Below, piece by piece: positions 18,221 through 28,407 of a stretch of 64,000 bases of DNA. Each line of letters starts with the position of its first letter. The first letter of the stretch is position 1. Under the pieces are notes generated by a model. The model worked only from the letters and a program-made list of their open reading frames with translations, was not told the origin of the DNA and searched no databases. The DNA comes from Chryseobacterium fluminis (GTDB lineage: Bacteria > Bacteroidota > Bacteroidia > Flavobacteriales > Weeksellaceae), in assembly GCF_026314945.1 (NCBI RefSeq), contig NZ_CP111121.1:4836001-4900000 (forward strand), in the 5' to 3' direction. Both the position numbers and the translations under genes were made by a program.

Positions 18221-19270
18221 ATGAAAAAAATATTTTCTCTTTTATGTTCAGTTTTGGGTTTATTCTTATTTTCCCAGCAGATTGAAAGTTTTGAAACGAT
18301 CTTAAATGATAAAATTAACATCAGAGCATTGGAGATCGATGATCACAAAGTATGGTACAGCGGAACAGATTCAAAATTCGGATTTGTTAACCTGCAGGAC
18401 TATAAAGATCAGAAGCAGCTTGTGCTTTCAGAAAAAAAACTCCAGTTCAGAACACTGGCGCAGGATAAAGAGTTTTTCTATACCATTAACATCGAAAGCC
18501 CTGCCGAATTTTTTAAGATCAGTAAAAAAGACTTAAAAGTTTTACCTATTTACTCTGATACCTTAAAAACAGCATTTTATGATGCCTTTATTTTTGCTAA
18601 CGAAGACATGGCCTTAGCGTTAAGTGATCCGGACAAAAACAGGAATATGAAACTGTCTATGATCTTTCCCAAAACGAAACAGGTTTATGATTTCAATGAG
18701 ACCAGTGTGAAGAATACAGATAAAAACAGATTTATAAAATTCAGCGAAGGAGAAGCTGCTTTTGCAGCGAGCAATACCAATATTGCTACGTATAAAACCC
18801 AGGCCTGGATCGCTACAGGCGGTAAGGTTTCAAGAATTATTAAAATTGATTTTGCCTCGCTGGAGTCAGATATTTATCCGACACCCTTCATTCAGGGGAC
18901 GTCTTCCCAGGGCATATATTCAATAGACTTTTACAGAGATCAGTTTGGAATTGCAGTAGGGGGCGATTATACGAAGCAGGAAGCCAATGTAAACAATATA
19001 GCAACGACGACGGATGGTGGTAAGACCTGGCAGATCCAGGCTTCAGGACAAAATGCAGGATACACCACCTGTGTTAAGATCAAACCCGATTCTAAAGGCA
19101 AAGAAATCATCTCTGTGGGCGACCAGCATATCAGCTATTCCTCAGATTTCGGAAAAACATGGAAGAAAATTTCCGATGAAAAAGGATTTTATGTCTGCAG
19201 ATGGATTGATGCCAATATGGTTGTGTTGGCAGGTAAAGACAGGATTTCCGTATTGAAACTAAAGTTTTAA
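18221..19270 (+). CDS. Secreted beta-propeller protein with Asp-box repeats
   Basis: I chose ATG at 18221 because MKKIFSLLCSVLGLFLFSQQ is a proper signal peptide; the longer frame starts inside the terminator. The mature protein of about 330 residues has BNR/Asp-box motifs, ATTDGGKTWQIQ and YSSDFGKTWKKISD, as in Ycf48-like and sialidase-like propellers. Annotations of relatives as oxidoreductase rest on no catalytic residues I can see. It is probably periplasmic. Function unknown. Confidence 0.75.
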   Translation: MKKIFSLLCSVLGLFLFSQQIESFETILNDKINIRALEIDDHKVWYSGTDSKFGFVNLQDYKDQKQLVLSEKKLQFRTLAQDKEFFYTINIESPAEFFKISKKDLKVLPIYSDTLKTAFYDAFIFANEDMALALSDPDKNRNMKLSMIFPKTKQVYDFNETSVKNTDKNRFIKFSEGEAAFAASNTNIATYKTQAWIATGGKVSRIIKIDFASLESDIYPTPFIQGTSSQGIYSIDFYRDQFGIAVGGDYTKQEANVNNIATTTDGGKTWQIQASGQNAGYTTCVKIKPDSKGKEIISVGDQHISYSSDFGKTWKKISDEKGFYVCRWIDANMVVLAGKDRISVLKLKF

Positions 19271-19926
19271 ATATCGAAGTTGTTTAAACTTATTCAGGAA
19301 AAAAAGAGTACCGAGAAAATTAGCAATTTTAGATTGCAATGTAAAACACTGGCAATCTGGAACTCATTAGCAAAAATAAAAGAGAGAAATGGATTTTATC
19401 ATCTAAGCAGAGGGAAAAGAGGATTTTCTACGAAGTTTGACTTGGTAAAATAATTCAGTCCACTATAAACGGCCGAAAACCGGTTGCCAGTGGCGGGAAC
19501 TTTCGCTAAAAGACTATTTCGGGAAGAAAATACCGCAGAATTAAGTGTTTAAAAAGCTTTGGATTTCCTTTGTGGTTTACTACAGACAACCACACGAAAG
19601 GATTCGTGCGGTAGCGGTGTGGATTCGTGCGGTAGCGGTGTGGATTCGTGCGGTAGCGGTGTGTGGTACTTACTGTCCCACACTTAAGTACACTTTAGAA
19701 AGTTTAAAAAAATACCGCAGAATTAAGTTCACATCAGGTGAAAATCAAAGATTGTCAAAAAACTTACGTGTACTTCTTTTGCGCAAAGTATATTACTTTA
19801 ATTAACTTAAGTGATTCGAAATCTTTCGGATCTACTTTATGATAATAGAAAAGTTTAAACAGCTTTATCATTATCGGTCTTTGGCTGATTGTCTTTTTTT
19901 TAATTAATTTTCACTAAATTCTCAGC
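19271..19926. other. 656-base gap with repeats and no convincing gene
   Basis: No credible gene is visible. The stretch holds three perfect 21-base tandem copies (19601-19663) and a 19-base direct repeat AAATACCGCAGAATTAAGT at 19528-19546 and 19710-19728 on either side of them. An open frame at 19545-19805 only translates the tandem repeat as RIRAVAVW units. Base composition in 19440-19680 is richer in G+C than the flanks, which may mean a degraded insertion. Confidence 0.6.
19601..19663. repeat. Three perfect 21-bp tandem repeats
   Basis: The unit begins GATTCGTGCGGTAGCGG and ends TGTG. Copies lie at 19601-19621, 19622-19642 and 19643-19663 with no mismatches. The upstream CCACACGAAAGG is nearly the reverse complement of the unit junction, so a hairpin is possible. 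Perfect identity implies recent duplication. Confidence 0.9.
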
Positions 19927-20823
19927 ATGAAAAATTTGAAAATATTCTTCATTATATTAATTCCGTCTTTATTTTATTCTCAGAAAATTCGGGTTTTTAT
20001 TTTAGCCGGGCAATCCAATATGAACGGTTTCGGGTATAATAAGGATCTGCCGGGTAATTTGAAAAATTTTAAAGATGTATATATTTTTCAGGGAAATTCT
20101 GTCCCGGACGGAGACGTAAATGGAGGAACAGGAAAATGGGAAATGTTGAAACCCGGACATGGAACAGGATTCAGAACGGATGGAATAATCAATACGCTTT
20201 CCGATCGTTTCGGACCTGAGCTGTCTTTTGCTAAAAGAATAAAAGAACGCTTTCCGAATGATAAAATTGCACTCATTAAATATGCAAGGGAAGGGACTTC
20301 TATCGACAGTCTTGCTGCTGCCGGTTTTGGCTGCTGGGATGCAGACTTCAATGGCAAAAACGGAATCAATCAGTATGATCACTTTTTAAAAACAGTAAAA
20401 AATGCTTTGGCGGAATCAGATATCGACGGCAATGGTAAGAAAGATGAAATCATCCCATCCGGAATACTCTGGATGCAGGGAGAAAGCGATGCAGGTCTTT
20501 CAGAAGAGATTGCCGCTCATTATTACAGCCACCTTAAAACGTTGATGAACCAGATGAGAGCAGCGATGCTTGCGGATGACCTGCCGGTTGTCATCGGGAA
20601 AATATCGGATTCCGGAAAAAATGAAAAGGGAAAAGTATGGCCCATGGGAGAGCTGGTGCAGTTTGCCCAGGAAAAATTTGTGAAGGAGGACCGGAAGGCA
20701 GCTATTGTCCGATCAACGGTAAAATATAATTACGGGAACGATCCGTGGCATTATGACAGTGCCGGGTACCTCGATTTGGGAAGCAATTTTGCTGAAGCCG
20801 TATTTAGACTCATTATAAAATAA
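19927..20823 (+). CDS. Secreted SGNH-type carbohydrate esterase (sialate O-acetylesterase/CE6-like)
   Basis: This 298-residue protein starts with a signal peptide ending LFYSQ. The nucleophile block LAGQSNMNGFG carries Ser30. A second block WMQGESDA and the C-terminal DPWHYDSAGY supply the Glu and Asp/His of the SASA (sialate O-acetylesterase) domain found in carbohydrate acetylesterases. A DIDGNGKKDEI segment near 158-168 resembles a calcium-binding dockerin-like loop. It probably removes acetyl groups from plant or host glycans outside the cytoplasm. No other glycan enzymes are adjacent. Confidence 0.85.
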   Translation: MKNLKIFFIILIPSLFYSQKIRVFILAGQSNMNGFGYNKDLPGNLKNFKDVYIFQGNSVPDGDVNGGTGKWEMLKPGHGTGFRTDGIINTLSDRFGPELSFAKRIKERFPNDKIALIKYAREGTSIDSLAAAGFGCWDADFNGKNGINQYDHFLKTVKNALAESDIDGNGKKDEIIPSGILWMQGESDAGLSEEIAAHYYSHLKTLMNQMRAAMLADDLPVVIGKISDSGKNEKGKVWPMGELVQFAQEKFVKEDRKAAIVRSTVKYNYGNDPWHYDSAGYLDLGSNFAEAVFRLIIK

Positions 20824-20877
20824 TTAGGATAGATAAAGCCTAATATAATTCATGATTTAAAATTCATAAGTTATAGT

Positions 20878-20885
20878 TAATTTTG
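20878..20885 (+). promoter_or_regulatory. Candidate -7 element of hemN
   Basis: TAATTTTG fits TAnnTTTG, 46 bases before the hemN ATG. No clear -33 element was found. Confidence 0.35.
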
Positions 20886-20931
20886 CATGGTGAAATTCAC
20901 CTTAGAATTTCTTTGAAAATTTAAAATTTTA

Positions 20932-22290
20932 ATGAATTCTTTAATCGATAAATATAATATTCCAGGACCTCGTTACACTTCTTATCCCACTGTTCCGTAC
21001 TGGGATGAAAGTACTTTTTCACCCGAAAAATGGAAAGAGAGTGTTATCAGGTCTTTTAATGAGAGCAATGCAGAAGAAGGAATTTCTATTTATATTCACT
21101 TACCTTTCTGCGAAGCTTTATGTACATTCTGTGCATGTCATAAGCGGATTACAAAGCAGCACAGCGTAGAAATACCGTATCTGGAAAGTGTTCTGAAAGA
21201 GTGGTATCTTTATCTCAGGCTTTTTAACGAAAAGCCGAAGTTAAAGGAACTTCATTTAGGAGGAGGTACACCTACTTTTTTCTCTCCGGCCAATTTAAAA
21301 ACATTACTGCAGGGAATTTTCGACACCGTTGAAATTGCAGAGCATCCTGAATTTTCTTTTGAAGGACATCCGAATAATACCACGGTAGAACATCTTCAGA
21401 CCCTGTATGATCTGGGCTTCAGAAGAGTGAGCTTCGGTGTTCAGGATTATGATCCTAAGGTTCAGAAGGCAATCAACAGGATTCAGCCTTTTGAAAACGT
21501 ACAGCGGGTGACAGAATGGGCAAAGGAGATCGGTTACAGAGGAATAAGCCATGATTTGGTTTTCGGACTTCCGCATCAGACCTGGGAGGCAATGGAGCAT
21601 ACCATTCGTAAAACCTTAGAGTTAAAACCCGACAGGCTCGCCTTTTATTCTTATGCACATGTTCCCTGGGTAAAAGGAGTAGGGCAAAGAGGATTTGATG
21701 AAAATGACCTGCCAAGCGGAGAAGAAAAACGCCGTTTGTATGAAGATGGCAAAAAATTACTTGAAGAATTAGGATATATTGAAGTGGGAATGGATCATTT
21801 TTCCTTGGAACATGATGATCTATACCAGTCGCTGATTCAGAAAAAACTACACAGAAATTTTATGGGTTATACCTCTAGCAATACTCAACTGATGGTAGGC
21901 TTGGGAATGTCTGCGATTTCAGATTCGTGGTATGCATTTGCCCAGAATGTGAAGACGGTGGAAGAATATCAGAAAACGGTGGAAGAAGGCTTTATTCCTG
22001 TGGTGAAAGGCCACATTCTTAATGAAGAGGATCTGATTGTGAGAAGACACATTCTGAATTTGATGTGTCAGCTGGAAACGGTCTTTGATGCGCAGAATTC
22101 GTTCCCTGAACTGGATCATGCATTCGCTATGCTAAAAGAAATGGAAAATGATGATCTGGTGGAAATTCATGATCATCAGATAAAAATTACTGAAAAAGGA
22201 CGGGCATTTACAAGAAATGTAGCCATGGTTTTTGATCTCAGGATGATGAGAAATAAACCAGAAACCCGGATTTTCTCAATGACCATATAA
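20932..22290 (+). CDS. hemN: Oxygen-independent coproporphyrinogen III oxidase
   Basis: HemN is a radical-SAM enzyme that oxidatively decarboxylates coproporphyrinogen III to protoporphyrinogen IX without oxygen, in haem synthesis. The iron-sulfur motif is CEALCTFCAC: Cys60, Cys64, Cys67, plus the extra Cys69 typical of true HemN rather than HemW. HLGGGTPTFF near 105 binds SAM. The length of 452 residues fits HemN. The gene stands alone and ends at a strong terminator. Confidence 0.95.
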   Translation: MNSLIDKYNIPGPRYTSYPTVPYWDESTFSPEKWKESVIRSFNESNAEEGISIYIHLPFCEALCTFCACHKRITKQHSVEIPYLESVLKEWYLYLRLFNEKPKLKELHLGGGTPTFFSPANLKTLLQGIFDTVEIAEHPEFSFEGHPNNTTVEHLQTLYDLGFRRVSFGVQDYDPKVQKAINRIQPFENVQRVTEWAKEIGYRGISHDLVFGLPHQTWEAMEHTIRKTLELKPDRLAFYSYAHVPWVKGVGQRGFDENDLPSGEEKRRLYEDGKKLLEELGYIEVGMDHFSLEHDDLYQSLIQKKLHRNFMGYTSSNTQLMVGLGMSAISDSWYAFAQNVKTVEEYQKTVEEGFIPVVKGHILNEEDLIVRRHILNLMCQLETVFDAQNSFPELDHAFAMLKEMENDDLVEIHDHQIKITEKGRAFTRNVAMVFDLRMMRNKPETRIFSMTI

Positions 22291-22375
22291 AAAAGGTGTT
22301 TCATAACTAAACGATGTGGGTTGAGAATTGTTTAAACGAAAACCCTTCTCGTATAAGGATAAAGGAAAATTTCAT

Positions 22376-22417
22376 AAAAAAGGCCGTTTTCACGAATAGT
22401 GAGACGGCCTCTTTTCT
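22376..22417. terminator. Bidirectional terminator between hemN and the sugar dehydrogenase gene
   Basis: AAAAAGGCCGTTTTCAC pairs with GTGAGACGGCCTCTTTT with a one-base bulge, with A and T runs on the sides. It separates convergent genes. Confidence 0.75.
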
Positions 22418-22438
22418 ATAATGATGAATAAAGTATTT

Positions 22439-23812
22439 TTATTTGATAATCAGTTTCTGACTGTAAGATCTCAGGTCTCCGGATGTTAAATTCAGGTAAT
22501 AAACGCCGGCAGGAATTCCTGTAATATTAAGGCTGTTATCAACGTCTATTTTCGTAGCATCAAGAACTTTTCTTCCCTCAGACGTAAAGATCTCAGCCAT
22601 GGTATTCCTGTCCCTTAATCCTTCTATGAAAACTTTTTCTGAAGCAGGATTAGGATAAACGACGATCTGGCTGAAAAGACCGTCTTCCTGTGTTGAAAGC
22701 GTCGTGTTGGTCTTTATTTTAAAAATTTTTCCGTTATTAATGGCTGCGATATACAGCTCTTTCTGGTAATCCTGTCCGAAAGTGGAAAAATTATTTCCTG
22801 AAAAAGACGGAGTCCAGGTAATAGAATTATCAGTGTTCAGCATTCCGATCTGTGGAACGCAGTAATCTGTAAAAAAATATTTTCCCTGGAGTGCAGGGTA
22901 TTGGGTTCCGCGATATACGTAGCCTCCGGTAATGGAGCATCTTCCTGCGGAATGATCATAAACAGCAACCGGAAAAGTCATGGTGGATGCATTTGCACAT
23001 CCTGCGGTATTGTAAGTGTTGTTTCCTTCATAACAGCGCCATCCGTAATTCACGGCAGCCTGCGAAACAGGAATGCGGTTGATTTCTTCGATCTGTCCCT
23101 GTCCTACATCGGCAATAAGAACAGTATTATCCGTCGTGTCAAAAGAGAACTTCCAGCCGTTTCTAAGACCGTAGGACCAAACCTCATCCGAGCCGTCAAC
23201 TGTGCTCCCTGCAAAAGGATTTCCTGCAGGAATGTTGTAAGGGCCGGTCGTGTTCACATCGATTCTAAGCATTTTCCCTAACAGAGAATTTTTATTCTGA
23301 GCATTGTTATTGGGATCCCCGCCACTTCCGCCGTCACCGGTGATCGCCCAAAGATTTCCGTCAGGAGCAAAATGAATGCTTCCTCCGTTATGGTTATCAA
23401 AAGGTTTAGCCTGGTTCAGTAAGATCTTTTCAGAGGCCGGATCTGCGACATCGGGATTTCCGGCACTTACCGTGTACCGGGCGATGGTAATATTCCCGTC
23501 TGTGTCATTGTAATACACAAAAAAATACCCGTTGGTCGAGTATTGCGGGTGAAATGCCAGTCCTAAAAGTCCGCGTTCTCCTCCGTAAAGAACCTTAGAA
23601 CTGATGTTCAGAAAATCGGCAGCATTAACGGTTCCGTTAGGCTGAACAATTTTAATAATTCCGTTCTGTTGGACGACAAACAACCGGCTGTCGTTGGCAT
23701 TAGTAATCTCGACCGGAGCCGTGAAGCCGCTGGCAAATTCTTCCAAAACAATGCTCTGGGCATTAAGGAATAAGGAAGAAAAAATACCTGCTGTAAAAAG
23801 TAGTTTTTTCAT
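22439..23812 (-). CDS. Secreted PQQ-dependent sugar dehydrogenase-like protein with T9SS sorting domain
   Basis: I chose ATG at 23812 (MKKLLFTAGIFSSLFLNAQS, a signal peptide). The body is a glucose/sorbosone dehydrogenase-type six-bladed propeller: GERGLLGLAFHPQY, GGSIHFAPDGNLWAITGDGG, RNGWKFSFD and DVGQGQIEEIN are all family blocks, several used for PQQ and calcium binding. The C-terminal 75 residues (VVYPNPASEKVFIEGL onward) form a type IX sorting domain. The enzyme is therefore probably displayed or released outside the cell. The sugar or alcohol substrate is not evident. Confidence 0.88.
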   Translation of the reverse strand: MKKLLFTAGIFSSLFLNAQSIVLEEFASGFTAPVEITNANDSRLFVVQQNGIIKIVQPNGTVNAADFLNISSKVLYGGERGLLGLAFHPQYSTNGYFFVYYNDTDGNITIARYTVSAGNPDVADPASEKILLNQAKPFDNHNGGSIHFAPDGNLWAITGDGGSGGDPNNNAQNKNSLLGKMLRIDVNTTGPYNIPAGNPFAGSTVDGSDEVWSYGLRNGWKFSFDTTDNTVLIADVGQGQIEEINRIPVSQAAVNYGWRCYEGNNTYNTAGCANASTMTFPVAVYDHSAGRCSITGGYVYRGTQYPALQGKYFFTDYCVPQIGMLNTDNSITWTPSFSGNNFSTFGQDYQKELYIAAINNGKIFKIKTNTTLSTQEDGLFSQIVVYPNPASEKVFIEGLRDRNTMAEIFTSEGRKVLDATKIDVDNSLNITGIPAGVYYLNLTSGDLRSYSQKLIIK

Positions 23813-23991
23813 AATATTTTGAGAATTAGGGTGTTGTTTAATGAATGAAAATTTCATACCAATTCACATTTAGAAAAATTATGAAAATATGTCCGGAAAA
23901 TTGCTAAATCTTAAATAGAGGTAAAATTGTCAAAATCTCTGAAAATAAATGATTTCTGTTGTTAAAAATTCATAAAACTCAAGAAAATGAT

Positions 23992-23999
23992 TATATTTG
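23992..23999 (+). promoter_or_regulatory. Candidate -7 element of secDF
   Basis: TATATTTG matches TAnnTTTG, 29 bases before the secDF ATG. The nearest upstream TTG is about 30 bases away, too far for a standard -33. Confidence 0.4.
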
Positions 24000-24028
24000 C
24001 CGACTTAATTTAACGTAGTTATAACAAA

Positions 24029-26941
24029 ATGCAAGGAAAAGGACTTATTACAATTGTCGCTATTGTACTTGGGCTGATTTGCTTAAATGAGCTATTGCCA
24101 ACGTGGTACGCAAGCAAAATTGAAAAAGAGGCAACTGCTGTCGCAGGAGACAATCCGGAAAAGTATCAGAAAGAAATCGCAAGACTGTCTAAGGATACTC
24201 TGAATCTGGGATTCACGAAACTTTATTACTCTAAAGCTAAAGACAAAGAAATGAAACTTGGTCTTGACCTGAAAGGGGGGATCAACGTTCTATTGGAGAT
24301 CAACCAGAGAGATCTGGTAAATGATTTAACCAACTATTCTACGAACCCTGTCTTAATCGAAGCTTTAAACAAAACAGATGAAGTTCAGAAGAACTCTACA
24401 AAAGCTTACATCGATAATTTCTTCGAACAGTTTGATGCCATCAACAAAGCAAAAGGAACCAACCTTAAGCTGGCTGATCCTGAATTATTCGGAAATACCA
24501 ATCTTTCTGAGATTAAGTATAATACTTCTGATGATCAGGTAAAAAGTATTATTAAAAGAAGAATCGATCTTTCCGTAGGTACTGCTTTTGAGGTCATCAG
24601 AACCAGAATCGATAAAATGGGTGCCGTGCAGCCTAACGTTCAGAGGGTACCGGGAACCGCAAGAATTTCTGTTGAAATGCCGGGTATGAAAGATATCGAC
24701 AAGGTGAAGAAGATGCTTCAGACTTCTGCAAAACTTCAGTTCTGGGAAGTACAGCAAATCAATGAAGTTGCTCCTTATTTCCAGACATTAACTACGATGA
24801 TCGCTGCCAAAGGAGATTCTATGGGTGTTGCCAAAAACATCAATTTTATGAATCTTATGCAGGGTGGAAAATCAATGAGTCAAAGTGCTGTGGGAAGTGT
24901 AAAATTAACGGATACCGCAGCGGTTAATAAGATTTTAAACAGCAAAGTAGGACAGGCTCTACGTCCTGCCAATCTTAAATATACTCAGTTTATGTGGGGG
25001 TACAAGCCCGAAGCTACAGACACTGAAAGTCTGGTATTGTATGCCATCAGAGGTAACATCAACCAAAAAGCTCCTGTAGACGGTGCTGTTGAAACGGCTA
25101 ACATCAGCTATGATGAGCTGAGCAGAGTAATCGTAGACATGCAGATGGACTCTAAAGGGGCTAAAGAATGGAAAACATTAACGGAGAAAAACGTTGGTAG
25201 ACCAGTTGCTGTAACATTAGACGGAAGAGTTTATACAGCGCCGAATGTGGTTAACGCCATTCCAAACGGTAGAACCCAGATCTCCGGTAACTTCTCTCAG
25301 GAAGAAGCTAAAGAACTGGTTGACGTTTTAGGAGCAGGAAAATTGCCTGCAGGTGCGAAAGTAGTTCAGGCTACGGTAGTAGGACCATCATTGGGTCAGG
25401 AGTCTATTAACGCAGGGGTAATTTCATTTGCGATCGCCTTCCTGATTATTATTGTTTATATCATTTTCTATTATGGTGGTGCGGGGGTATACGCTGTAAT
25501 CGCAATGATTGTGAACTTATTCTATATTTTCGGAATAATGGATTCCGGAGACTTTACTTTAACGCTTCCTGGTATCGCAGGTATTGTTCTTACCATGGCC
25601 ATGGCGGTGGATACGAACGTTATCATCTACGAAAGGACGAAGGAAGAATTATTTGCAGGAAAAAGTATTTTAGAAGCTTACAAAGACGGTTTCAAACATG
25701 CATTAAGCGCGATTGTTGATGGTCACTTAACGACGTTATTAACGGCTGGTGTACTGTTCTTATTCGGAACGGGTCCTATCAAAGGATTTGCTTTGACATT
25801 AGGGATCGGTATCTTAATGACGTTCTTTACTTCAGTATTACTTTCAAGAGTGATGATCTTCTCAAGACTGAACAAAGGGAAACACCTTTCTGTGTGGACA
25901 CCGCCAACGAAAAACTTATTCAGAAATACGTGGATCGATTTCATCGGAAAAAGAAAATATGCCTACATCGTTTCCGCTGTATTAACAGTAATCAGTATCG
26001 CTTCAATTGCTATCCACGGATTCAAATACGGGATCGACTTTACAGGAGGTAGAAATTATGTGGTGAGATTTGATAAAGATGTGAATGCCGAAGATGTTGA
26101 GCAGAACCTGATCAAAGTTTTCAAAACTGAAGACGGAAAAAATTCTTCTGTAGAAGCTAAGACGTTCGGAAATGACAAGCAGCTAAAAATCTCTACCGAT
26201 TACCTTATCGAAGATGAATCTTTAAAAGCTGACCAAACGGTAGAGCAGAAATTATATGAAGGTTTAAAATCAAGTTTACCATCCAATGTAACTCTTAATG
26301 ACTTTAAATCTGCAGACAAAGGTCACGCAGGAATTATTTCTTCTGAAAAGGTAGGACCTACCGTGGCAGATGATATTAAAACACACGGTATTCTCGCAGT
26401 AGCGGCTGCTTTAGGAGGTATCTTCTTATACATCCTTTTAAGATTCAGAAAATGGCAATTCTCTCTGGGTGCTGTTGCAGCATTATTCCACGATGCGGTT
26501 ATCATTCTGGGAGCCTACTCACTGCTTCATAAGTTTATGCCATTCAATATGGAGATCAACCAGGATTTTGTGGCTGCCATCCTTACGGTATTAGGATATT
26601 CAATCAATGATACGGTAATTATCTTCGACAGAATCAGAGAATATTTAAGAGAGAAAAAATCGTTAACATTAGCAGGATTGTTTGATGATTCTATCTCCAG
26701 TACATTAGGGAGAACATTCAACACTTCATTTACAACCATCCTTGTAATTCTGGCGATCTTCATTTTCGGTGGAGATAACTTAAGAGGATTTATGTTTGCG
26801 ATGTTAATTGGTATCGCGTTCGGTACGTACTCATCCATCTTCATCGCGTCGGCTATTGCCTACGACTTCCTGAAAACAGGAAAAGAGGGTGAAGTACATG
26901 GTAGAACTACTTCTGAAAAAGAAGTACTTGCTTCAAAGTAA
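24029..26941 (+). CDS. secDF: SecDF fusion: protein translocase subunits SecD and SecF
   Basis: SecDF uses the proton gradient to pull proteins through the Sec channel on the periplasmic side. This 970-residue protein contains SecD (residues 1 to about 620) and SecF (about 640 to 960) in one chain. SecD landmarks include LGLDLKGGINVLLEI near 76 and AMAVDTNVIIYERTKEEL. SecF landmarks are YGIDFTGGRNYVVRF and GYSINDTVIIFDRIRE. About 12 membrane helices and two periplasmic domains are expected. The fused form is common in Bacteroidota. Single gene with a clear terminator. Confidence 0.97.
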   Translation: MQGKGLITIVAIVLGLICLNELLPTWYASKIEKEATAVAGDNPEKYQKEIARLSKDTLNLGFTKLYYSKAKDKEMKLGLDLKGGINVLLEINQRDLVNDLTNYSTNPVLIEALNKTDEVQKNSTKAYIDNFFEQFDAINKAKGTNLKLADPELFGNTNLSEIKYNTSDDQVKSIIKRRIDLSVGTAFEVIRTRIDKMGAVQPNVQRVPGTARISVEMPGMKDIDKVKKMLQTSAKLQFWEVQQINEVAPYFQTLTTMIAAKGDSMGVAKNINFMNLMQGGKSMSQSAVGSVKLTDTAAVNKILNSKVGQALRPANLKYTQFMWGYKPEATDTESLVLYAIRGNINQKAPVDGAVETANISYDELSRVIVDMQMDSKGAKEWKTLTEKNVGRPVAVTLDGRVYTAPNVVNAIPNGRTQISGNFSQEEAKELVDVLGAGKLPAGAKVVQATVVGPSLGQESINAGVISFAIAFLIIIVYIIFYYGGAGVYAVIAMIVNLFYIFGIMDSGDFTLTLPGIAGIVLTMAMAVDTNVIIYERTKEELFAGKSILEAYKDGFKHALSAIVDGHLTTLLTAGVLFLFGTGPIKGFALTLGIGILMTFFTSVLLSRVMIFSRLNKGKHLSVWTPPTKNLFRNTWIDFIGKRKYAYIVSAVLTVISIASIAIHGFKYGIDFTGGRNYVVRFDKDVNAEDVEQNLIKVFKTEDGKNSSVEAKTFGNDKQLKISTDYLIEDESLKADQTVEQKLYEGLKSSLPSNVTLNDFKSADKGHAGIISSEKVGPTVADDIKTHGILAVAAALGGIFLYILLRFRKWQFSLGAVAALFHDAVIILGAYSLLHKFMPFNMEINQDFVAAILTVLGYSINDTVIIFDRIREYLREKKSLTLAGLFDDSISSTLGRTFNTSFTTILVILAIFIFGGDNLRGFMFAMLIGIAFGTYSSIFIASAIAYDFLKTGKEGEVHGRTTSEKEVLASK

Positions 26942-26964
26942 ATATACACTACAATAAATAAGAA

Positions 26965-26992
26965 AAAGCCTTTCACTGCGAAAGGCTTTTTT
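26965..26992 (+). terminator. Rho-independent terminator after secDF
   Basis: AAAAGCCTTTC and GAAAGGCTTTT form an 11-bp stem around ACTGC, followed by T residues. Confidence 0.85.
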
Positions 26993-27103
26993 CGTACCTG
27001 TTGTTGACGGTTATGTTAACTATTATAAAGCCTCTATCAACTGTTAACCTAAATCCGACAACTAATTAATACAATTTAGAATCATTATTTTTCCTGATTT
27101 CAT

Positions 27104-27111
27104 TATTTTTG
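27104..27111 (+). promoter_or_regulatory. Candidate -7 element of the MFS efflux gene
   Basis: TATTTTTG fits TAnnTTTG and ends 7 bases before the ATG at 27119, which implies a very short or absent 5' leader. No clear -33 TTTG was found. Confidence 0.35.
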
Positions 27112-27118
27112 CAGCATT

Positions 27119-28342
27119 ATGGAAAACTCGAAGAAAAAAGCGGCCATGAGTTTTATATTCATTACGCTGTTAATTGACATTACGGGGTGGGGAATTATCA
27201 TTCCGGTAGTTCCAAAACTGATCGAGGAACTGATCCATGCGGATATAAGTGAGGCTGCCAAATACGGTGGATGGCTGGGTTTTGCCTATGCCTTTACGCA
27301 GTTTATTTTTTCTCCGGTGGTGGGAAACTTAAGTGATAAATATGGCAGGCGGCCCGTGATCCTGATTTCATTATTTGGCTTTGCGATAGACTATATTTTA
27401 CTGGCTTTGGCACCGACGATTCTGTGGTTGTTTCTGGGAAGGGTGATTGCGGGAATTACAGGAGCAAGTGTTACCACGGCAAGTGCCTATATTGCGGATA
27501 TTTCCACTGATGAAGACCGGGCCAAAAATTTCGGTTTAATAGGAGCTGCTTTCGGGCTTGGGTTTATTATCGGACCTGTTCTGGGAGGTGTTTTAGGACA
27601 TTATGGCGCCAGGGTTCCGTTTTATGCAGCAGCAGGCTTATGTCTTGTGAATTTCCTTTACGGATACTTCATTCTTCCTGAAAGTTTAGATAAAGATAAG
27701 AGAAGAGAATTCAACTGGAAAAGGGCTAACCCGATAGGATCATTTAAATTTCTGGGAAAGCATCCTGAAATTTCAGGACTTATTGTTTCGTTAATTCTGA
27801 TTTATATAGCCGGTCATGCTGTCCAGAGTAACTGGAGTTTCTTTACCATGTATAAATTCAACTGGAACGAGCGGATGGTAGGAATTTCCTTAGGCGTTGT
27901 CGGATTATTGGTAGGACTGGTTCAGGGCGGACTGATCCGGTGGACCACTCCCAAGCTGGGCGAGCAGAAAAGTATTTATTACGGATTGGCACTCTATGCA
28001 TTGGGAATGTTGCTTTTTGCTTTTGCAACGGAAGGCTGGATGATGTTTGCATTCCTGATCCCTTACTGCCTGGGAGGAATCTGCGGGCCTGCGCTTCAGT
28101 CGGTCATTACGAAAAGTGTTCCTTCCAACGAACAGGGGGAGCTGCAGGGTGCATTAACGAGCCTGATGAGTGCTACTTCTATCATTGGACCTCCCATGAT
28201 GACGAATTTATTCTATTTCTTTACCCATGATGAAGCACCGTTTAAATTCTCAGGAGCGCCGTTCTTTTTAGCATTTATATTAATGGCCGTCAGTGTGGTT
28301 TTTACTTATTATGCATTTCAGAAAAAGAGCATAAAAAAGTAA
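27119..28342 (+). CDS. TetA-like MFS multidrug/tetracycline efflux transporter
   Basis: This is a 407-residue, 12-helix major facilitator. MFS motif A is [14 protein letters not shown] between helices 2 and 3. [11 protein letters not shown] and [19 protein letters not shown] (motif C) mark the drug:proton antiporter 12-helix group to which TetA belongs. The N-terminal [16 protein letters not shown] is very TetA-like. Chromosomal relatives in this group are usually intrinsic, so tetracycline resistance cannot be assumed. It stands alone between terminators. Confidence 0.85.
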   Translation: MENSKKKAAMSFIFITLLIDITGWGIIIPVVPKLIEELIHADISEAAKYGGWLGFAYAFTQFIFSPVVGNLSDKYGRRPVILISLFGFAIDYILLALAPTILWLFLGRVIAGITGASVTTASAYIADISTDEDRAKNFGLIGAAFGLGFIIGPVLGGVLGHYGARVPFYAAAGLCLVNFLYGYFILPESLDKDKRREFNWKRANPIGSFKFLGKHPEISGLIVSLILIYIAGHAVQSNWSFFTMYKFNWNERMVGISLGVVGLLVGLVQGGLIRWTTPKLGEQKSIYYGLALYALGMLLFAFATEGWMMFAFLIPYCLGGICGPALQSVITKSVPSNEQGELQGALTSLMSATSIIGPPMMTNLFYFFTHDEAPFKFSGAPFFLAFILMAVSVVFTYYAFQKKSIKK

Positions 28343-28357
28343 TCAGATAAACATAAA

Positions 28358-28389
28358 AAAACAGGGAGCCGAATTTCGGCTCCCTGTTT
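28358..28389. terminator. Bidirectional terminator
   Basis: AAACAGGGAGCCGAA faces TTCGGCTCCCTGTTT as a nearly perfect long stem between convergent genes. A-rich sequence on the left gives a T tract for the minus-strand gene. Confidence 0.8.
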
Positions 28390-28407
28390 CGTTGAAAGAA
28401 TATAGTA

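Noticed and set aside
19545..19805. Open frame of 86 codons
   Set aside because: It mainly translates the 21-base tandem repeat (RIRAVAVW units), has no recognisable fold and no ribosome-binding context.
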